From the NCBI GenBank assembly GCA_023411645.1, contig JAEYON010000002.1:1-64000 (forward strand): a stretch of DNA of 64,000 nt, written 5' to 3'. The position numbers were made by a program, and so were the translations under genes. The number at the start of each line of letters is the position of its first letter. Within the stretch, counting starts at the first letter, position 1. A model generated the notes under the pieces. The model worked only from the letters and a program-made list of their open reading frames with translations, made no database searches and was not told the DNA's origin. Source of the stretch: Bacillota bacterium (GTDB taxonomy: Bacteria; Bacillota; Clostridia; Acetivibrionales; DTU013). Shown one piece after another: positions 1 through 9,059 of this stretch.

Positions 1-9
1 TTTTTTCAT
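1..9 (-). CDS. Start of a gene running off the left edge (5' end only)
   Basis: On the minus strand an ATG at 9-7 followed by two AAA codons is preceded by a strong GGAGGT ribosome binding site (complement of 15-20) at good spacing. It lies 38 bases after the stop of the nucleotidyltransferase-like gene. The polysaccharide operon therefore probably continues beyond the window. Only three codons are visible, so nothing can be said about the product; the Met-Lys-Lys start would fit a secreted or membrane protein, but that is a guess. Confidence 0.5.
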
Positions 10-47
10 AAATTACCTCCAATATGTGCTCTATATCGTCAGATTCT

Positions 48-1313
48 TCATTCCAGTAGTCCGAGTCGTTTGAGCAAAGCTACGCGCTTATTGTAATTCC
101 CAGTTGGAGATACAGAGGCAAACACAGCAGATTTAAAAGAGAAATCCAGATCCTTCCTTACCAGGATGTAGCATAACCTATGTGCCCAGGCCACGGGCAA
201 AAGCCAATGATGCTCATGAGCATAGGAATACCGTATATCCAGTTTTTCCAACGGCGGAAACATAATATTGATGAGGTATCGAAATCTTCCGTTTCCACCT
301 GCCGAGCTTTTATCTCCCGAGTAGTAAATCATACGGCTTACAGCAAAATCTTCAATGTTGTTCTTTCCATAAATACCTCCATCAAAAACAATTTCCAGAA
401 CGCTTCTGTCCAACAGTTCTTCCTCTGTCCCTCTAGACAGATTAACTTCTGGAAGTCGAAGGTCAAACAAAAAGCGACAGATCCTGAAAACTGATCCTGC
501 AAACACTTCGATATGCATCCTTGAAGCCTGCTCCATCAGTATGGCAAAATCAATACTCCCTCTGTTTGATTCCAGAACAAGTACCAGATCACAAAGCTGC
601 CGCAGTCCAAATCCGCTGCTGATGAAATGAGAGGCCATATGAAGCAACAAATAAAGTACTTCATCTTGCGGACAGAGCGATGATGCAACCGCGTCACCGA
701 CAGTTACCTCTACTGCCCGGCTCCATACCTCATCATCAAAATCAGTTTTAATATCGGCCTGAAACTCTGACGTAAGTTTCCTATGCAGTTCAATATGCGG
801 AAGTGTTGCATGAGAATAATCTGTATGCTTTTCAATCATCGGACCCTTTATATATCCAATGCCCTCCAGCACATTCCCGGCTCTGTCCATATCATCAGGC
901 CTTACCAAAATGTCAACATCCGTCATGGTCCGCAAACAGGGATGTGGGTATAGCTCCCTTAACACAAGCCCTTTAAGGACGATCACAGGTATATTGGCAT
1001 CGGATAGAGCTAAAAGGACTTTCCTGATATCGAAATGTTTTCTCTCCTCTTCTTTTCCATCATATAAGCTGGCTATTCGTAATTCCTCCAGTTGATCATC
1101 GGAAAGCCCCATGCTATGGCCAATTTCAGACAACAAAGGATAGAGCAGCGTCAGCACTTGATGCTTCTGTGCCTCAGTAAGCACACCTGACCAGTCAATA
1201 TTGGCATGAGAAATCGGAGAAAACTCACCTTTCTTTATTACTGCAGATAGCAATCGCGCCAGAATTCTTCTGTCTCCGCTTAAAAAACTCAGTTCCAATC
1301 TTGCTTGCTCCAT
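48..1313 (-). CDS. Nucleotidyltransferase-fold protein of polysaccharide locus (NTP_transf_5-like)
   Basis: A 421-residue protein resembling the nucleotidyltransferase family often found in capsule and lasso-peptide loci. The visible signature is the KG at residues 114-115 followed by the metal-binding TDVD pair (D132, D134), typical of the pol-beta-like nucleotidyltransferase fold. The C-terminal two thirds are helical and unassigned. It overlaps the 3' end of capG by 25 bases, so it belongs to the same transcript and is probably translationally coupled. Its substrate is unknown; a role in decorating or assembling the polysaccharide is inferred from position only. The start at 1313 has a weak ribosome binding site. 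Confidence 0.75.
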   Translation of the reverse strand: MEQARLELSFLSGDRRILARLLSAVIKKGEFSPISHANIDWSGVLTEAQKHQVLTLLYPLLSEIGHSMGLSDDQLEELRIASLYDGKEEERKHFDIRKVLLALSDANIPVIVLKGLVLRELYPHPCLRTMTDVDILVRPDDMDRAGNVLEGIGYIKGPMIEKHTDYSHATLPHIELHRKLTSEFQADIKTDFDDEVWSRAVEVTVGDAVASSLCPQDEVLYLLLHMASHFISSGFGLRQLCDLVLVLESNRGSIDFAILMEQASRMHIEVFAGSVFRICRFLFDLRLPEVNLSRGTEEELLDRSVLEIVFDGGIYGKNNIEDFAVSRMIYYSGDKSSAGGNGRFRYLINIMFPPLEKLDIRYSYAHEHHWLLPVAWAHRLCYILVRKDLDFSFKSAVFASVSPTGNYNKRVALLKRLGLLE

Positions 1314-2425
1314 ATATTCTTATTGATGATCTTTGTATAGCTTTGAATGATTTTTACCACCTTTGCCGAAACATTAACATCCTGATAATCAGGCGCAAGC
1401 ATACCAATTTCGCCATTATCCCTCATACTTGTGGCCAGCTCAACCGCCTGCTCCACGTCGTCGCCTTTGATTCCGCCGATAACGACCGTCCCTTTATCCA
1501 GCACCTCCGGGCGTTCAGTAGAGGTTCTCAGTAATATGCCTGTAAAGCCAAGCAGAGAACTCTCTTCCGACAACGTGCCACTGTCCGAAAGTACACAGAA
1601 GCTGTTCTGCTGTAAATGATTGTAATCCAGAAAACCAAAGGGCTTAAGGTTCCGCACCAGAGGGTGGAACTGAAAGCCTCTTTGCTCTATGAATTTCATG
1701 CTTCTGGGATGGGTGGAATATATCACAGGCATACTGTATCGCGCTGCAATGCTGTTGATGGCAGTCATCAGTGAAATAAAATTCTGTTCATTGTCAATAT
1801 TTTCTTCTCTGTGTGCCGACACCAGAATATATTTTCCTTTTTCCAGACCAAGCTTGACGAGCGCATCAGAAGCGGCTATCTTCTCCTTATAGACCTGCAG
1901 CACCTCCGCCATCGGGGATCCGGTGACAAAGATATACTCTTTCTTTATGCCTTCAGAAAGAAGGTATCTGCGGCTGTGCTCAGTATATGGCAGATTGACG
2001 TCTGAAATATGGTCAACGATCCTTCGATTGATCTCCTCAGGCACATTCTGATCAAAGCAGCGGTTCCCCGCTTCCATATGAAATATCGGTATCTTCAGGC
2101 GTTTGGCGGAAATGGCCGATAATGCGGAATTGGTGTCCCCCAGGATCAGCAGCGCGTCAGGGCTTTCTCTCTGCAGTACATCATAGCTTTTTGCGATAAT
2201 GTTGCCCATTGTCTCCCCAAGATTCTGACCCACACTGTCCAAAAAGTGATCGGGAGCCCGCAGTTCAAGATCCTTAAAGAAGACCTGATTCAAAGTGTAA
2301 TCCCAGTTTTGCCCCGTATGCACCAGGATGTGGTCGAAATATCTGTCGCACGCTTTAATACAGGCTGAAAGCCTGATAATTTCAGGACGTGTGCCTATAA
2401 TGGTCATTACCTTCAGCTTATCCAT
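1289..2425 (-). CDS. capG: CapG/FnlC-like UDP-sugar 2-epimerase (UDP-L-FucNAc synthesis)
   Basis: A 378-residue WecB-superfamily epimerase. The N-terminus carries IIGTRPEIIRL and HTGQNWD, and later SGTLSEESS, the nucleotide-binding pattern of non-hydrolysing UDP-HexNAc 2-epimerases. It follows capE- and capF-type genes directly, and that trio is the known route from UDP-GlcNAc to UDP-N-acetyl-L-fucosamine in Staphylococcus aureus type 5/8 capsule and E. coli O26. CapG performs the last C2 epimerisation, from the L-talose to the L-fucose form. The ATG directly follows the capF stop codon with GGAGGT upstream inside capF. The pathway role is inferred from family and neighbours; UDP-GlcNAc 2-epimerase activity is the alternative. 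Confidence 0.85.
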   Translation of the reverse strand: MDKLKVMTIIGTRPEIIRLSACIKACDRYFDHILVHTGQNWDYTLNQVFFKDLELRAPDHFLDSVGQNLGETMGNIIAKSYDVLQRESPDALLILGDTNSALSAISAKRLKIPIFHMEAGNRCFDQNVPEEINRRIVDHISDVNLPYTEHSRRYLLSEGIKKEYIFVTGSPMAEVLQVYKEKIAASDALVKLGLEKGKYILVSAHREENIDNEQNFISLMTAINSIAARYSMPVIYSTHPRSMKFIEQRGFQFHPLVRNLKPFGFLDYNHLQQNSFCVLSDSGTLSEESSLLGFTGILLRTSTERPEVLDKGTVVIGGIKGDDVEQAVELATSMRDNGEIGMLAPDYQDVNVSAKVVKIIQSYTKIINKNIWSKQDWN

Positions 2426-3535
2426 TTATACCTCCAGAAAAAATGTATCGGGCTTGTCCTTGTCAAATGGTTCGTTCGTCCACATAATCGTTACCATGTC
2501 TGTATCTCCGGTATTTGTTATGTTATGCGTATATCCCACAGGGATGTCAACTACCTCAAGCTTGTCTGCGGAAACAGTATATTCTATTATAATGTCGCTG
2601 TCTATTCTCCGAAAACGGATCACACCTGTGCCACTTACCACAAGGAACTTTTCGCACTTCGTATTGTGCCAGTGGTTTCCTTTTGTGATCCCCGGCTTTG
2701 AAACATTCACCGACACCTGCCCTCTGTCCGGCGTTCTGATGAATTCTGTAAAGGAGCCCCTTTGATCCACGTTCATTTTCAACGGATAACTGAAGGAGTC
2801 CGTTGGCAGATAGCTCAGGTATGTGCTGTACAGTTTTTTGGTAAAGGTATCTGACAGATCGGGAACGCTTCTATCTTCCCTGCTTGCCCGGAATGAATTA
2901 ATCAACCCGGCCAGGCCCCCCAGCTTGATCGTATGAATCGGCGCAACCCTGCAAAAGCCGTCCGACATTTCCGGCTTTCCGCCGAGTGCACGAATAAACT
3001 CATTCACCACATCATCTATATATACAAGCTTTAAGACGGTTTCAGTGTCATTGATCTGTATAGGCTGGTCATGGGCGATATTGTGGCAAAAGGTGGCGAC
3101 CACGCTGTTGTAGTTGGGCCTGCACCACTTTCCGAAGACATTTGGCAACCTGTATACATAGACTGTCGTCCCGGTTTCTCGCGTATATGAAAGCATCAGC
3201 AGTTCCCCTGCCCTTTTGCTTAATCCGTATGGGGTGTCTTGTTCCGCCTGTATAGAAGAGGTTATGAGCACCGGAGCCTTGTTATTGTGTTTTTTCAAGC
3301 TATCAAGCAGTACACCGGTGAAACCGAAGTTTTCTATCATGAATTCTTCCGGATTCTGAGGCCTGTTCGCACCGGCAAGATGAAATACAAAGCCGCAATC
3401 CTTGGAGTATATGTCCAGCAAGGCAGGATCAGAATCCACATCATATTCAAAAATGTCCTTATAGCCTCTGTTCTTAAGCTCCGCTATAAGGTTTCTGCCA
3501 ACAAACCCCTTCGCGCCTGTCACTAAAAGTTTCAT
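2426..3535 (-). CDS. capF: CapF/FnlB-like bifunctional reductase-epimerase with C-terminal cupin
   Basis: A 369-residue protein with an N-terminal SDR domain (TGAKGFVG at the start, PYGLSK as the Tyr-x3-Lys catalytic pair near residue 105) and a C-terminal cupin domain from about residue 250 (GNHWHNTKCEKF contributes metal-binding His residues). This two-domain order is diagnostic of CapF, where the cupin does a C3 epimerisation and the SDR domain reduces the 4-keto group with NADPH. It converts the CapE product on the way to UDP-L-FucNAc in the cytoplasm. It lies between the UDP-HexNAc dehydrogenase gene and capG, with no gap to the latter. Confidence 0.88.
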   Translation of the reverse strand: MKLLVTGAKGFVGRNLIAELKNRGYKDIFEYDVDSDPALLDIYSKDCGFVFHLAGANRPQNPEEFMIENFGFTGVLLDSLKKHNNKAPVLITSSIQAEQDTPYGLSKRAGELLMLSYTRETGTTVYVYRLPNVFGKWCRPNYNSVVATFCHNIAHDQPIQINDTETVLKLVYIDDVVNEFIRALGGKPEMSDGFCRVAPIHTIKLGGLAGLINSFRASREDRSVPDLSDTFTKKLYSTYLSYLPTDSFSYPLKMNVDQRGSFTEFIRTPDRGQVSVNVSKPGITKGNHWHNTKCEKFLVVSGTGVIRFRRIDSDIIIEYTVSADKLEVVDIPVGYTHNITNTGDTDMVTIMWTNEPFDKDKPDTFFLEV

Positions 3536-3581
3536 CCTTGTTTCCAGCCTTTCAGCTCATTTTTAACATAATCCGTCGCTG

Positions 3582-4901
3582 TTATAGCCTCCAGTAGCTA
3601 TATCCTATTGACTCGATTTCTTCTTTATTAAAAATACTCTTTACATCTACAATAATTTTTTCATCGTTTCTGCTATTGCGGAACAACCCATCAATTTGAT
3701 CCCATGTTAGCTTTCTGAACTCATCATGCGCTACCGCAAACACAAGACAGTCAGCTTCCCTGATCGCGTCAAGCCCAATCAAATCAACTCCATACTCGCG
3801 CTTTGCTTCGGCAGGTTCTGCTTGCGGATCCACCACGATCGGATCAATACCATATTCCTGCAGCCTTTTGATAATATCTTCGACTTTGGAATTGCGCGTA
3901 TCTGGACAGTTTTCCTTGAAGGTGATCCCAAGAATGACCACATTTGCCTTTCTTACTACCCTATTGGTCAGAATTAGTTTTTTAATAATTGCGTCCGCCA
4001 CAAAAGCACCCATCCCATCGTTGATCTTCCTGCCTGCCAGGATGATCTGCGAGTGGTAGCCGAGCTTTTCCGCCTCATAAATGAAGTAGTACGGATCGAC
4101 GCCGATACAATGTCCTCCAACTAGCCCAGGATAAAAGCCGAGCGCGTTCCACTTGGTATTCATTGCCTCCACAACCTCTTTGGTATCAATACCCATTCGA
4201 TCAAATACCATAGCAAGTTCATTCATAAAGGCAATATTGATATCACGCTGACTATTTTCAACAACTTTGGCCGCTTCCGCCACTTTTATAGAGCTTACAC
4301 GATGCACACCAGCTTCAATTATCAGTTCATAAACCCTTGCGATTTCTTCTAGTGTCTCATTATCCATCCCTGAAACAATTTTTATAATGTTTTCCAATCT
4401 ATGCACCTGATCACCAGGGTTAATCCGTTCCGGTGAATACCCGACCTTGAATTCCTGTCCGCACATCAAACCTGATTTTTCCTCAAGTATAGGTATACAT
4501 ACATCTTCTGTCACACCTGGATACACAGTGGATTCATACACCACAACAGAGCCTTTGGTCAAGTTTCTTCCCAAAATAGTACTGGCGTCAATTACCGGTG
4601 ATAAATCCGGTGTCTTATCCTGCTTTACAGGAGTTGGAACAGCAACTATATGAAATTTGGCCCTTTTCAACATTCTCTCATCAGAGGTAAATTCAACAGT
4701 GGTTTGCCGGATCGCTTCATCCCCTACTTCATGTGTAGGGTCTTTTCCCTGCTTGTACTGCTCAATTTTGTTGTCGTTCAGATCAAAGCCGATCACATCC
4801 GCTTTTCTGGCAAATGCAACCGCCAAGGGCATTCCAACATAACCCAGGCCTATTAGTGATATTTTTTCCTGTCTGTTGATGATTTTATGATATAGCTCCA
4901 T
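3582..4901 (-). CDS. UDP-N-acetylhexosamine 6-dehydrogenase (WbpA/WbpO/TviB type)
   Basis: A 439-residue nucleotide-sugar dehydrogenase, the family's usual length. It shows the Rossmann motif GLGYVG (18-23), the central EAAKVVENSQRDINIAF segment with the conserved Lys212 and Asn216, and the catalytic GGHCIGVDPYY with Cys265. These enzymes oxidise C6 of UDP-GlcNAc, UDP-GalNAc or UDP-ManNAc twice with NAD+ to give a uronic acid donor. The YPGLVGGHCIGVDPYY form and overall sequence are closest to the WbpA/WbpO/TviB group, so the product is probably UDP-GlcNAcA or UDP-GalNAcA; the exact sugar cannot be read from sequence. The ATG at 4901 has AGGAGAT upstream. Confidence 0.85.
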   Translation of the reverse strand: MELYHKIINRQEKISLIGLGYVGMPLAVAFARKADVIGFDLNDNKIEQYKQGKDPTHEVGDEAIRQTTVEFTSDERMLKRAKFHIVAVPTPVKQDKTPDLSPVIDASTILGRNLTKGSVVVYESTVYPGVTEDVCIPILEEKSGLMCGQEFKVGYSPERINPGDQVHRLENIIKIVSGMDNETLEEIARVYELIIEAGVHRVSSIKVAEAAKVVENSQRDINIAFMNELAMVFDRMGIDTKEVVEAMNTKWNALGFYPGLVGGHCIGVDPYYFIYEAEKLGYHSQIILAGRKINDGMGAFVADAIIKKLILTNRVVRKANVVILGITFKENCPDTRNSKVEDIIKRLQEYGIDPIVVDPQAEPAEAKREYGVDLIGLDAIREADCLVFAVAHDEFRKLTWDQIDGLFRNSRNDEKIIVDVKSIFNKEEIESIGYSYWRL

Positions 4902-4919
4902 ATATCCACATCTCCTGCC

Positions 4920-5939
4920 CTATTTATTCCAGTCCTTCAATTCGTTTTTCACGTAGTCCAATGCAAGCAGCCTTTCCTTGACTTGTACAACATTGAGCCG
5001 TACCGTATTGTTTGAATTGTACTCTTCTTCGGAAGACAGCATATGGTCGCCCTCTACAAAATACTTATCATAATTGAGATCCCGTTGATCGACCGGCACT
5101 CTGAAAAAGCCCCCCAGATCCTGTGCAACCATATGCTCCTCCCTGGTGAGAAGCGTCTCAAACTTCTTCTCTCCATGGCGTGTACCGATTACTCTTATCT
5201 CATTATCCGAATGAAACAATTCCTTTACCGCCTGAGCTAGATCTCCTATGGTTGAAGCAGGTGACTTTTGTACCATGATATCTCCCGCTTTTGCATTATG
5301 AAATGCATAAACTACAAGTTCGACTGCTTCATCAAGGTTCATCAAAAATCTGGTCATGTGCGGATCTGTAACTGTTAGGGGTTGTCCGTTTTTGATCTGT
5401 TCAATAAACAGCGGGATAACAGAGCCTCTGGAAGCCATAACGTTTCCGTATCGCGTACCGCATATCATTGTCATGTCAGGATCAACCGTTTTTGATTTTG
5501 CTATAAACACTTTTTCCATCATTGCTTTGGAAATACCCATAGCATTTATCGGATAGGCCGCCTTATCCGTTGACAGGCAAATGACCTTTCTGACCACGCA
5601 TTCAATCGCTGCGGTTAAAACGTTATCAGTCCCGATAACATTGGTCTTTACCGCCTCCAGCGGGAAAAATTCGCAGGAAGGCACTTGCTTGAGTGCTGCC
5701 GCCTGAAATACATAATCCACACCGTACATAGCATTTTTTACACTAGCAAGATCACGTACATCACCAATATAATACTTGATCTTATCATTCTTATATTGCT
5801 TTCGCATGTCGTCCTGTTTCTTCTCATCGCGGGAGAATATGCGTATCTCGCCGATATCGGTATCAAGAAATCGCTTGAGAACGGCATTGCCAAATGAACC
5901 GGTGCCGCCGGTAATGAGTAAGGTTTTGTTTTTAAACAT
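4920..5939 (-). CDS. capE: CapE/FnlA-like UDP-GlcNAc 4,6-dehydratase/5-epimerase
   Basis: A 339-residue soluble SDR of the CapE/FlaA1 family: TGGTGSFG at residues 10-17, CLSTDKAAYPINAMGISK in the active-site region, where the usual catalytic Tyr-x3-Lys reads Met-x3-Lys as in CapE-type dehydratases, and TRYGNVMASRGSVIPLF. It makes the first step toward UDP-L-FucNAc. The start was moved from 5957 to the ATG at 5939, which has a GGAGGGAG ribosome binding site at normal distance and leaves the Rossmann motif close to the N-terminus. It leads the block capE-dehydrogenase-capF-capG and resumes the more GC-rich composition after the AT-rich core. Confidence 0.9.
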   Translation of the reverse strand: MFKNKTLLITGGTGSFGNAVLKRFLDTDIGEIRIFSRDEKKQDDMRKQYKNDKIKYYIGDVRDLASVKNAMYGVDYVFQAAALKQVPSCEFFPLEAVKTNVIGTDNVLTAAIECVVRKVICLSTDKAAYPINAMGISKAMMEKVFIAKSKTVDPDMTMICGTRYGNVMASRGSVIPLFIEQIKNGQPLTVTDPHMTRFLMNLDEAVELVVYAFHNAKAGDIMVQKSPASTIGDLAQAVKELFHSDNEIRVIGTRHGEKKFETLLTREEHMVAQDLGGFFRVPVDQRDLNYDKYFVEGDHMLSSEEEYNSNNTVRLNVVQVKERLLALDYVKNELKDWNK

Positions 5940-5989
5940 ATAGGTTTCTCCCTCCAATTAGTTTTTTAGGCAAAGTGAGGTCCTCTGTT

Positions 5990-6748
5990 TTATGAAAGAA
6001 ATAAACTAATAAGGTTATCTATCTTCTCAATATCTTCATCAGTTACATTAAATCTTGGTAAATGAAATGTCCATCCTTTCGAGTAGAAATTTATTGGAAA
6101 TGTCCTCACTCCGTAAGCTCCTATATAGCCTGCTTTAAACACCATTTTCCGGCACTCGTCATCATGCTGGCCGTGCGGATATGCGAAAAGCTTTATTTTT
6201 TTTATAGTTAACTTCTCAAGTTTTATTTTTGACTCATAGATTTCTTTCCACTTCTGTTCGGTCAACAACCCCACTAGTACATTGTGTGTTAATCCATGTG
6301 CTCCGATAGTGACTAATGGATCTTTTGACATCTCAATAAGTTGTTCTTTTGTTATATATCCATCAGTACCGATATGGTTAACGGTAACAAAAATAGTGAA
6401 AGGTATATTCCTGTGCTTCAGATATTGATATGCAATTGAATAAACATCTGCTAATCCATCATCAAAAGTAAGAGCTACCTTATTTTTGTATTCATTTATT
6501 TTAGAAAAAAATAGTTCTTCACAAGAAATAAAATCGCTGATCTTGTTAATAGTACTAAAAAAATTTGCTGTACTTACGAGGCAATTGCTTTTTATGATTT
6601 GAGGAATATTAGTTACATGATGAAACATTAGAACCATTGAAGACGGAAATTCCCACATAAATTTCTTAATAATACCCTTCATTGATTTTAATATTTTATT
6701 GCCTCTCCCCCATTTTTTATGATTACACTCTTGAAAACTCAAGAGCAT
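5990..6748 (-). CDS. Polysaccharide deacetylase-family protein (CE4)
   Basis: A 252-residue NodB-homology protein. TFDDGLADVY provides the catalytic and metal-binding Asp pair, GAHGLTHNVL the metal-binding His pair, and AYPHGQHDDEC the third CE4 motif. Such enzymes remove acetyl groups from N-acetylated sugars; position in the locus suggests action on the nascent polysaccharide or a lipid-linked repeat unit. There is no clear signal peptide. The start is uncertain: 6748 has no good ribosome binding site, and an alternative Met at 6682 (SMKGIIKKF) has a purine-rich stretch 19 bases upstream. Composition is clearly AT-rich compared with capE. Confidence 0.75.
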   Translation of the reverse strand: MLLSFQECNHKKWGRGNKILKSMKGIIKKFMWEFPSSMVLMFHHVTNIPQIIKSNCLVSTANFFSTINKISDFISCEELFFSKINEYKNKVALTFDDGLADVYSIAYQYLKHRNIPFTIFVTVNHIGTDGYITKEQLIEMSKDPLVTIGAHGLTHNVLVGLLTEQKWKEIYESKIKLEKLTIKKIKLFAYPHGQHDDECRKMVFKAGYIGAYGVRTFPINFYSKGWTFHLPRFNVTDEDIEKIDNLISLFLS

Positions 6749-6819
6749 AACTACTGCTATGGAGGATATATATTACGGTATTGGTCTCTTCATTCTTTAT
6801 CACCACATCTTTTTGAGAT

Positions 6820-7764
6820 TCATTTTTTCGGCAATTCTATAAGATCACCTAACTTGGTCAGAACCGGATCTGGATAATCCTTATCAACGCACGCTGAAGG
6901 AGTAAAAGTCATCTCTCCAAAAATAATGTTCCCATTGATATTGTAGAAGTCAACACGCACAAAAGGAAATGGCTCTGATAGCTTTTCAGCAATTTCAATC
7001 ATTCTTTCATAATCATCCGGTTTTTTAAAATCCCGCTCAGAAAATCTGCTTGATATAGTATATGGTAGTTTATTCTCCCACGCCCTGTCATAAAAATCAG
7101 ATTCCGAATGACCGTCAATATCTCTGTCAGTGCAAATCAATGTGCAATGTACTTTCCCATGAAAACAATAAATTTTATAATCAGGAGGCAACTTTCCATT
7201 ATCTGATTCAAGATACCGCTCACATATAATTTTTTTCGTATCGGTTTTATATTGCATTTCAGAATACCGCAAATAAATTTTGGATTTTCTCCATTTTTTT
7301 AATTTTCTTTTTGCATCATCTATATCGAGTTTAGACTTATCAGCACAAATAATATTAAATCCACATCCGAAATTCCATTTTAATACAAACTTATCTGGCA
7401 ACTCATTCCAGGGAATTTCATCGACATTATCATACACCCCATATATTTCAATCAAAATTTCTTCATAACCGCATTGATTTACATAGCTTCGTACGGCATA
7501 TTTATCTGCGCACTGCTTAACAAGAGCATCATTGTTATATATATTCAATTTTAACCAAAGGAGTTTTTCGTTAAAGTCTCTTGGATTATCTGAGTTTAAC
7601 CTCTTATTGAAATTTCTTTTATAATGATATCTGCTATTTAACACTGGCGATAATATTGTAAGAGTACATTGAAAAATAATTCTAAATCTTTTTACTATTA
7701 AAACTAATAGCTTTGATTTTTTTAAAATATCTTTAAAACTTGACATCCTAATACCTTTTCTCAT
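6820..7764 (-). CDS. TupA-like ATP-grasp protein
   Basis: A 314-residue protein matching the TupA-like ATP-grasp family of polysaccharide loci: FNEKLLWLK and CADKYAVRSYV near the N-terminus, DKFVLKWNFGCGFN as the nucleotide-binding Lys region, and FPFVRVDFY...FGEMTFTP as the metal-binding Asp/Glu segment. TupA itself adds glutamate residues to teichuronopeptide in alkaliphilic Bacillus, so an amino-acid ligase acting on a uronic acid carboxyl is a reasonable idea, consistent with the HexNAc-uronate dehydrogenase in the same operon. That substrate is inference. The gene starts three bases after the flippase stop; an internal ATG at 7746 is an alternative start. Confidence 0.75.
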   Translation of the reverse strand: MRKGIRMSSFKDILKKSKLLVLIVKRFRIIFQCTLTILSPVLNSRYHYKRNFNKRLNSDNPRDFNEKLLWLKLNIYNNDALVKQCADKYAVRSYVNQCGYEEILIEIYGVYDNVDEIPWNELPDKFVLKWNFGCGFNIICADKSKLDIDDAKRKLKKWRKSKIYLRYSEMQYKTDTKKIICERYLESDNGKLPPDYKIYCFHGKVHCTLICTDRDIDGHSESDFYDRAWENKLPYTISSRFSERDFKKPDDYERMIEIAEKLSEPFPFVRVDFYNINGNIIFGEMTFTPSACVDKDYPDPVLTKLGDLIELPKK

Positions 7765-7766
7765 AG

Positions 7767-9047
7767 TTATTTTATTCCTCTCAACAAAAATGCATCGATG
7801 ACATACTTGGTGTGAACTTTTGTCTCCTTATAGAAAATTGGCGCAACTAAGCATGTTAAAATCTGTGTCACCAGGGTTGAAATCGCAGCGCCTTCAATGC
7901 CAATCAAAGGTATCAATATGAAATTTAAAGTTAAATTACAGACAGTTCCCCAAAAAATATATTTCTTAACATATTTACTTTTATTCTCTGATAAAATCCA
8001 GATCCCTCTGGCACTGCCAACTAAAGAAAAACTAGCCGACCACACGATTATTATTAGAGAAGTTGTCGCATCCAGATATTCCTTTCCGTATAGGAATAGA
8101 ACAATATATTTAGATAGAATTGTCACAAATACGGCAAATGCTATCCCTAGCCAAATTATACAGGCATATAGCTGTTTGAGTCGTTTTATATATATTTCTT
8201 CATTTTTATTTTTCTCTTGCATAATTAATGGCCTGGCCGAGTTAATGATTGCTTCTGGTATAAAATTCCATAAACCACATATGGTAATAGCTACAGAATA
8301 AAGGCCAACAGAAGTATTATCAAGCAATTCGCCAATCAGAATTTTATCAGTTTGCCCATATACAGTAGTCATTAATCCGGAAAGTATAAAATGATAGCTC
8401 TGAGTTATAAGTGATTTACCCATACTAACAGAAACACGGAAACCACTTCCACCACTCCTGTAGTAAAAGCATACAAGCAGAATTGCAATAATTATCATAT
8501 CCAGCGTGTTGGAAAATGCGAACCATCTTACATCCTTCTTCAGTACCAGCAAAATAACTTTATAGACAGATATTAAAATGTATGCTGTGGTTTTTATAAT
8601 AGTTACGTACTTGGACTGTAGTCTCGATTGATACCAATAATCAATAAGTTCAAAGGAACGGAAAAGCAAAGCAATTGACTGGAGTATCGCAACCACCAAT
8701 GTTAAGCTGTCATTGGGGTTAAGAAAAAACACAATAACAGAGATTGCCAATATTGATATTGTACTCGAGATACATCTCATAACAATCCCTGTCCAAAGGG
8801 CAGTACCTTCCTGCTCAGGATGATCCACAAACTGTTTGATTATTACTTCTTCCAATCCCAGCGTACAGATAGCCAGGAACATGGTAACAAAAGAAGCCGT
8901 ATAATTGATAAGCCCGTAATTTTCAGGCCCCAGGTATCTCGCGGTAATCATCCCTATAACAAGTGAGATTGCCATTTGAAATACCCGCTCGCCAATCATC
9001 CAACCGGTATTTGCCAAAAACTTATTTCCTCTTATTTGAATATTCAA
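7767..9047 (-). CDS. Wzx-like polysaccharide flippase (MOP superfamily)
   Basis: A 426-residue membrane protein with about twelve hydrophobic segments and the family's conserved N-terminal pattern (ARYLGPENYGLINY). It should flip undecaprenyl-diphosphate-linked repeat units across the membrane in a Wzx/Wzy pathway, consistent with the adjacent polymerase. The start is a TTG at 9047 with GGAGGA five bases upstream; no ATG is better placed. The sequence is AT-rich like its neighbours, which fits a serotype-specific gene. Confidence 0.88.
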   Translation of the reverse strand: MNIQIRGNKFLANTGWMIGERVFQMAISLVIGMITARYLGPENYGLINYTASFVTMFLAICTLGLEEVIIKQFVDHPEQEGTALWTGIVMRCISSTISILAISVIVFFLNPNDSLTLVVAILQSIALLFRSFELIDYWYQSRLQSKYVTIIKTTAYILISVYKVILLVLKKDVRWFAFSNTLDMIIIAILLVCFYYRSGGSGFRVSVSMGKSLITQSYHFILSGLMTTVYGQTDKILIGELLDNTSVGLYSVAITICGLWNFIPEAIINSARPLIMQEKNKNEEIYIKRLKQLYACIIWLGIAFAVFVTILSKYIVLFLYGKEYLDATTSLIIIVWSASFSLVGSARGIWILSENKSKYVKKYIFWGTVCNLTLNFILIPLIGIEGAAISTLVTQILTCLVAPIFYKETKVHTKYVIDAFLLRGIK

Positions 9048-9059
9048 TAAATCCTCCAG

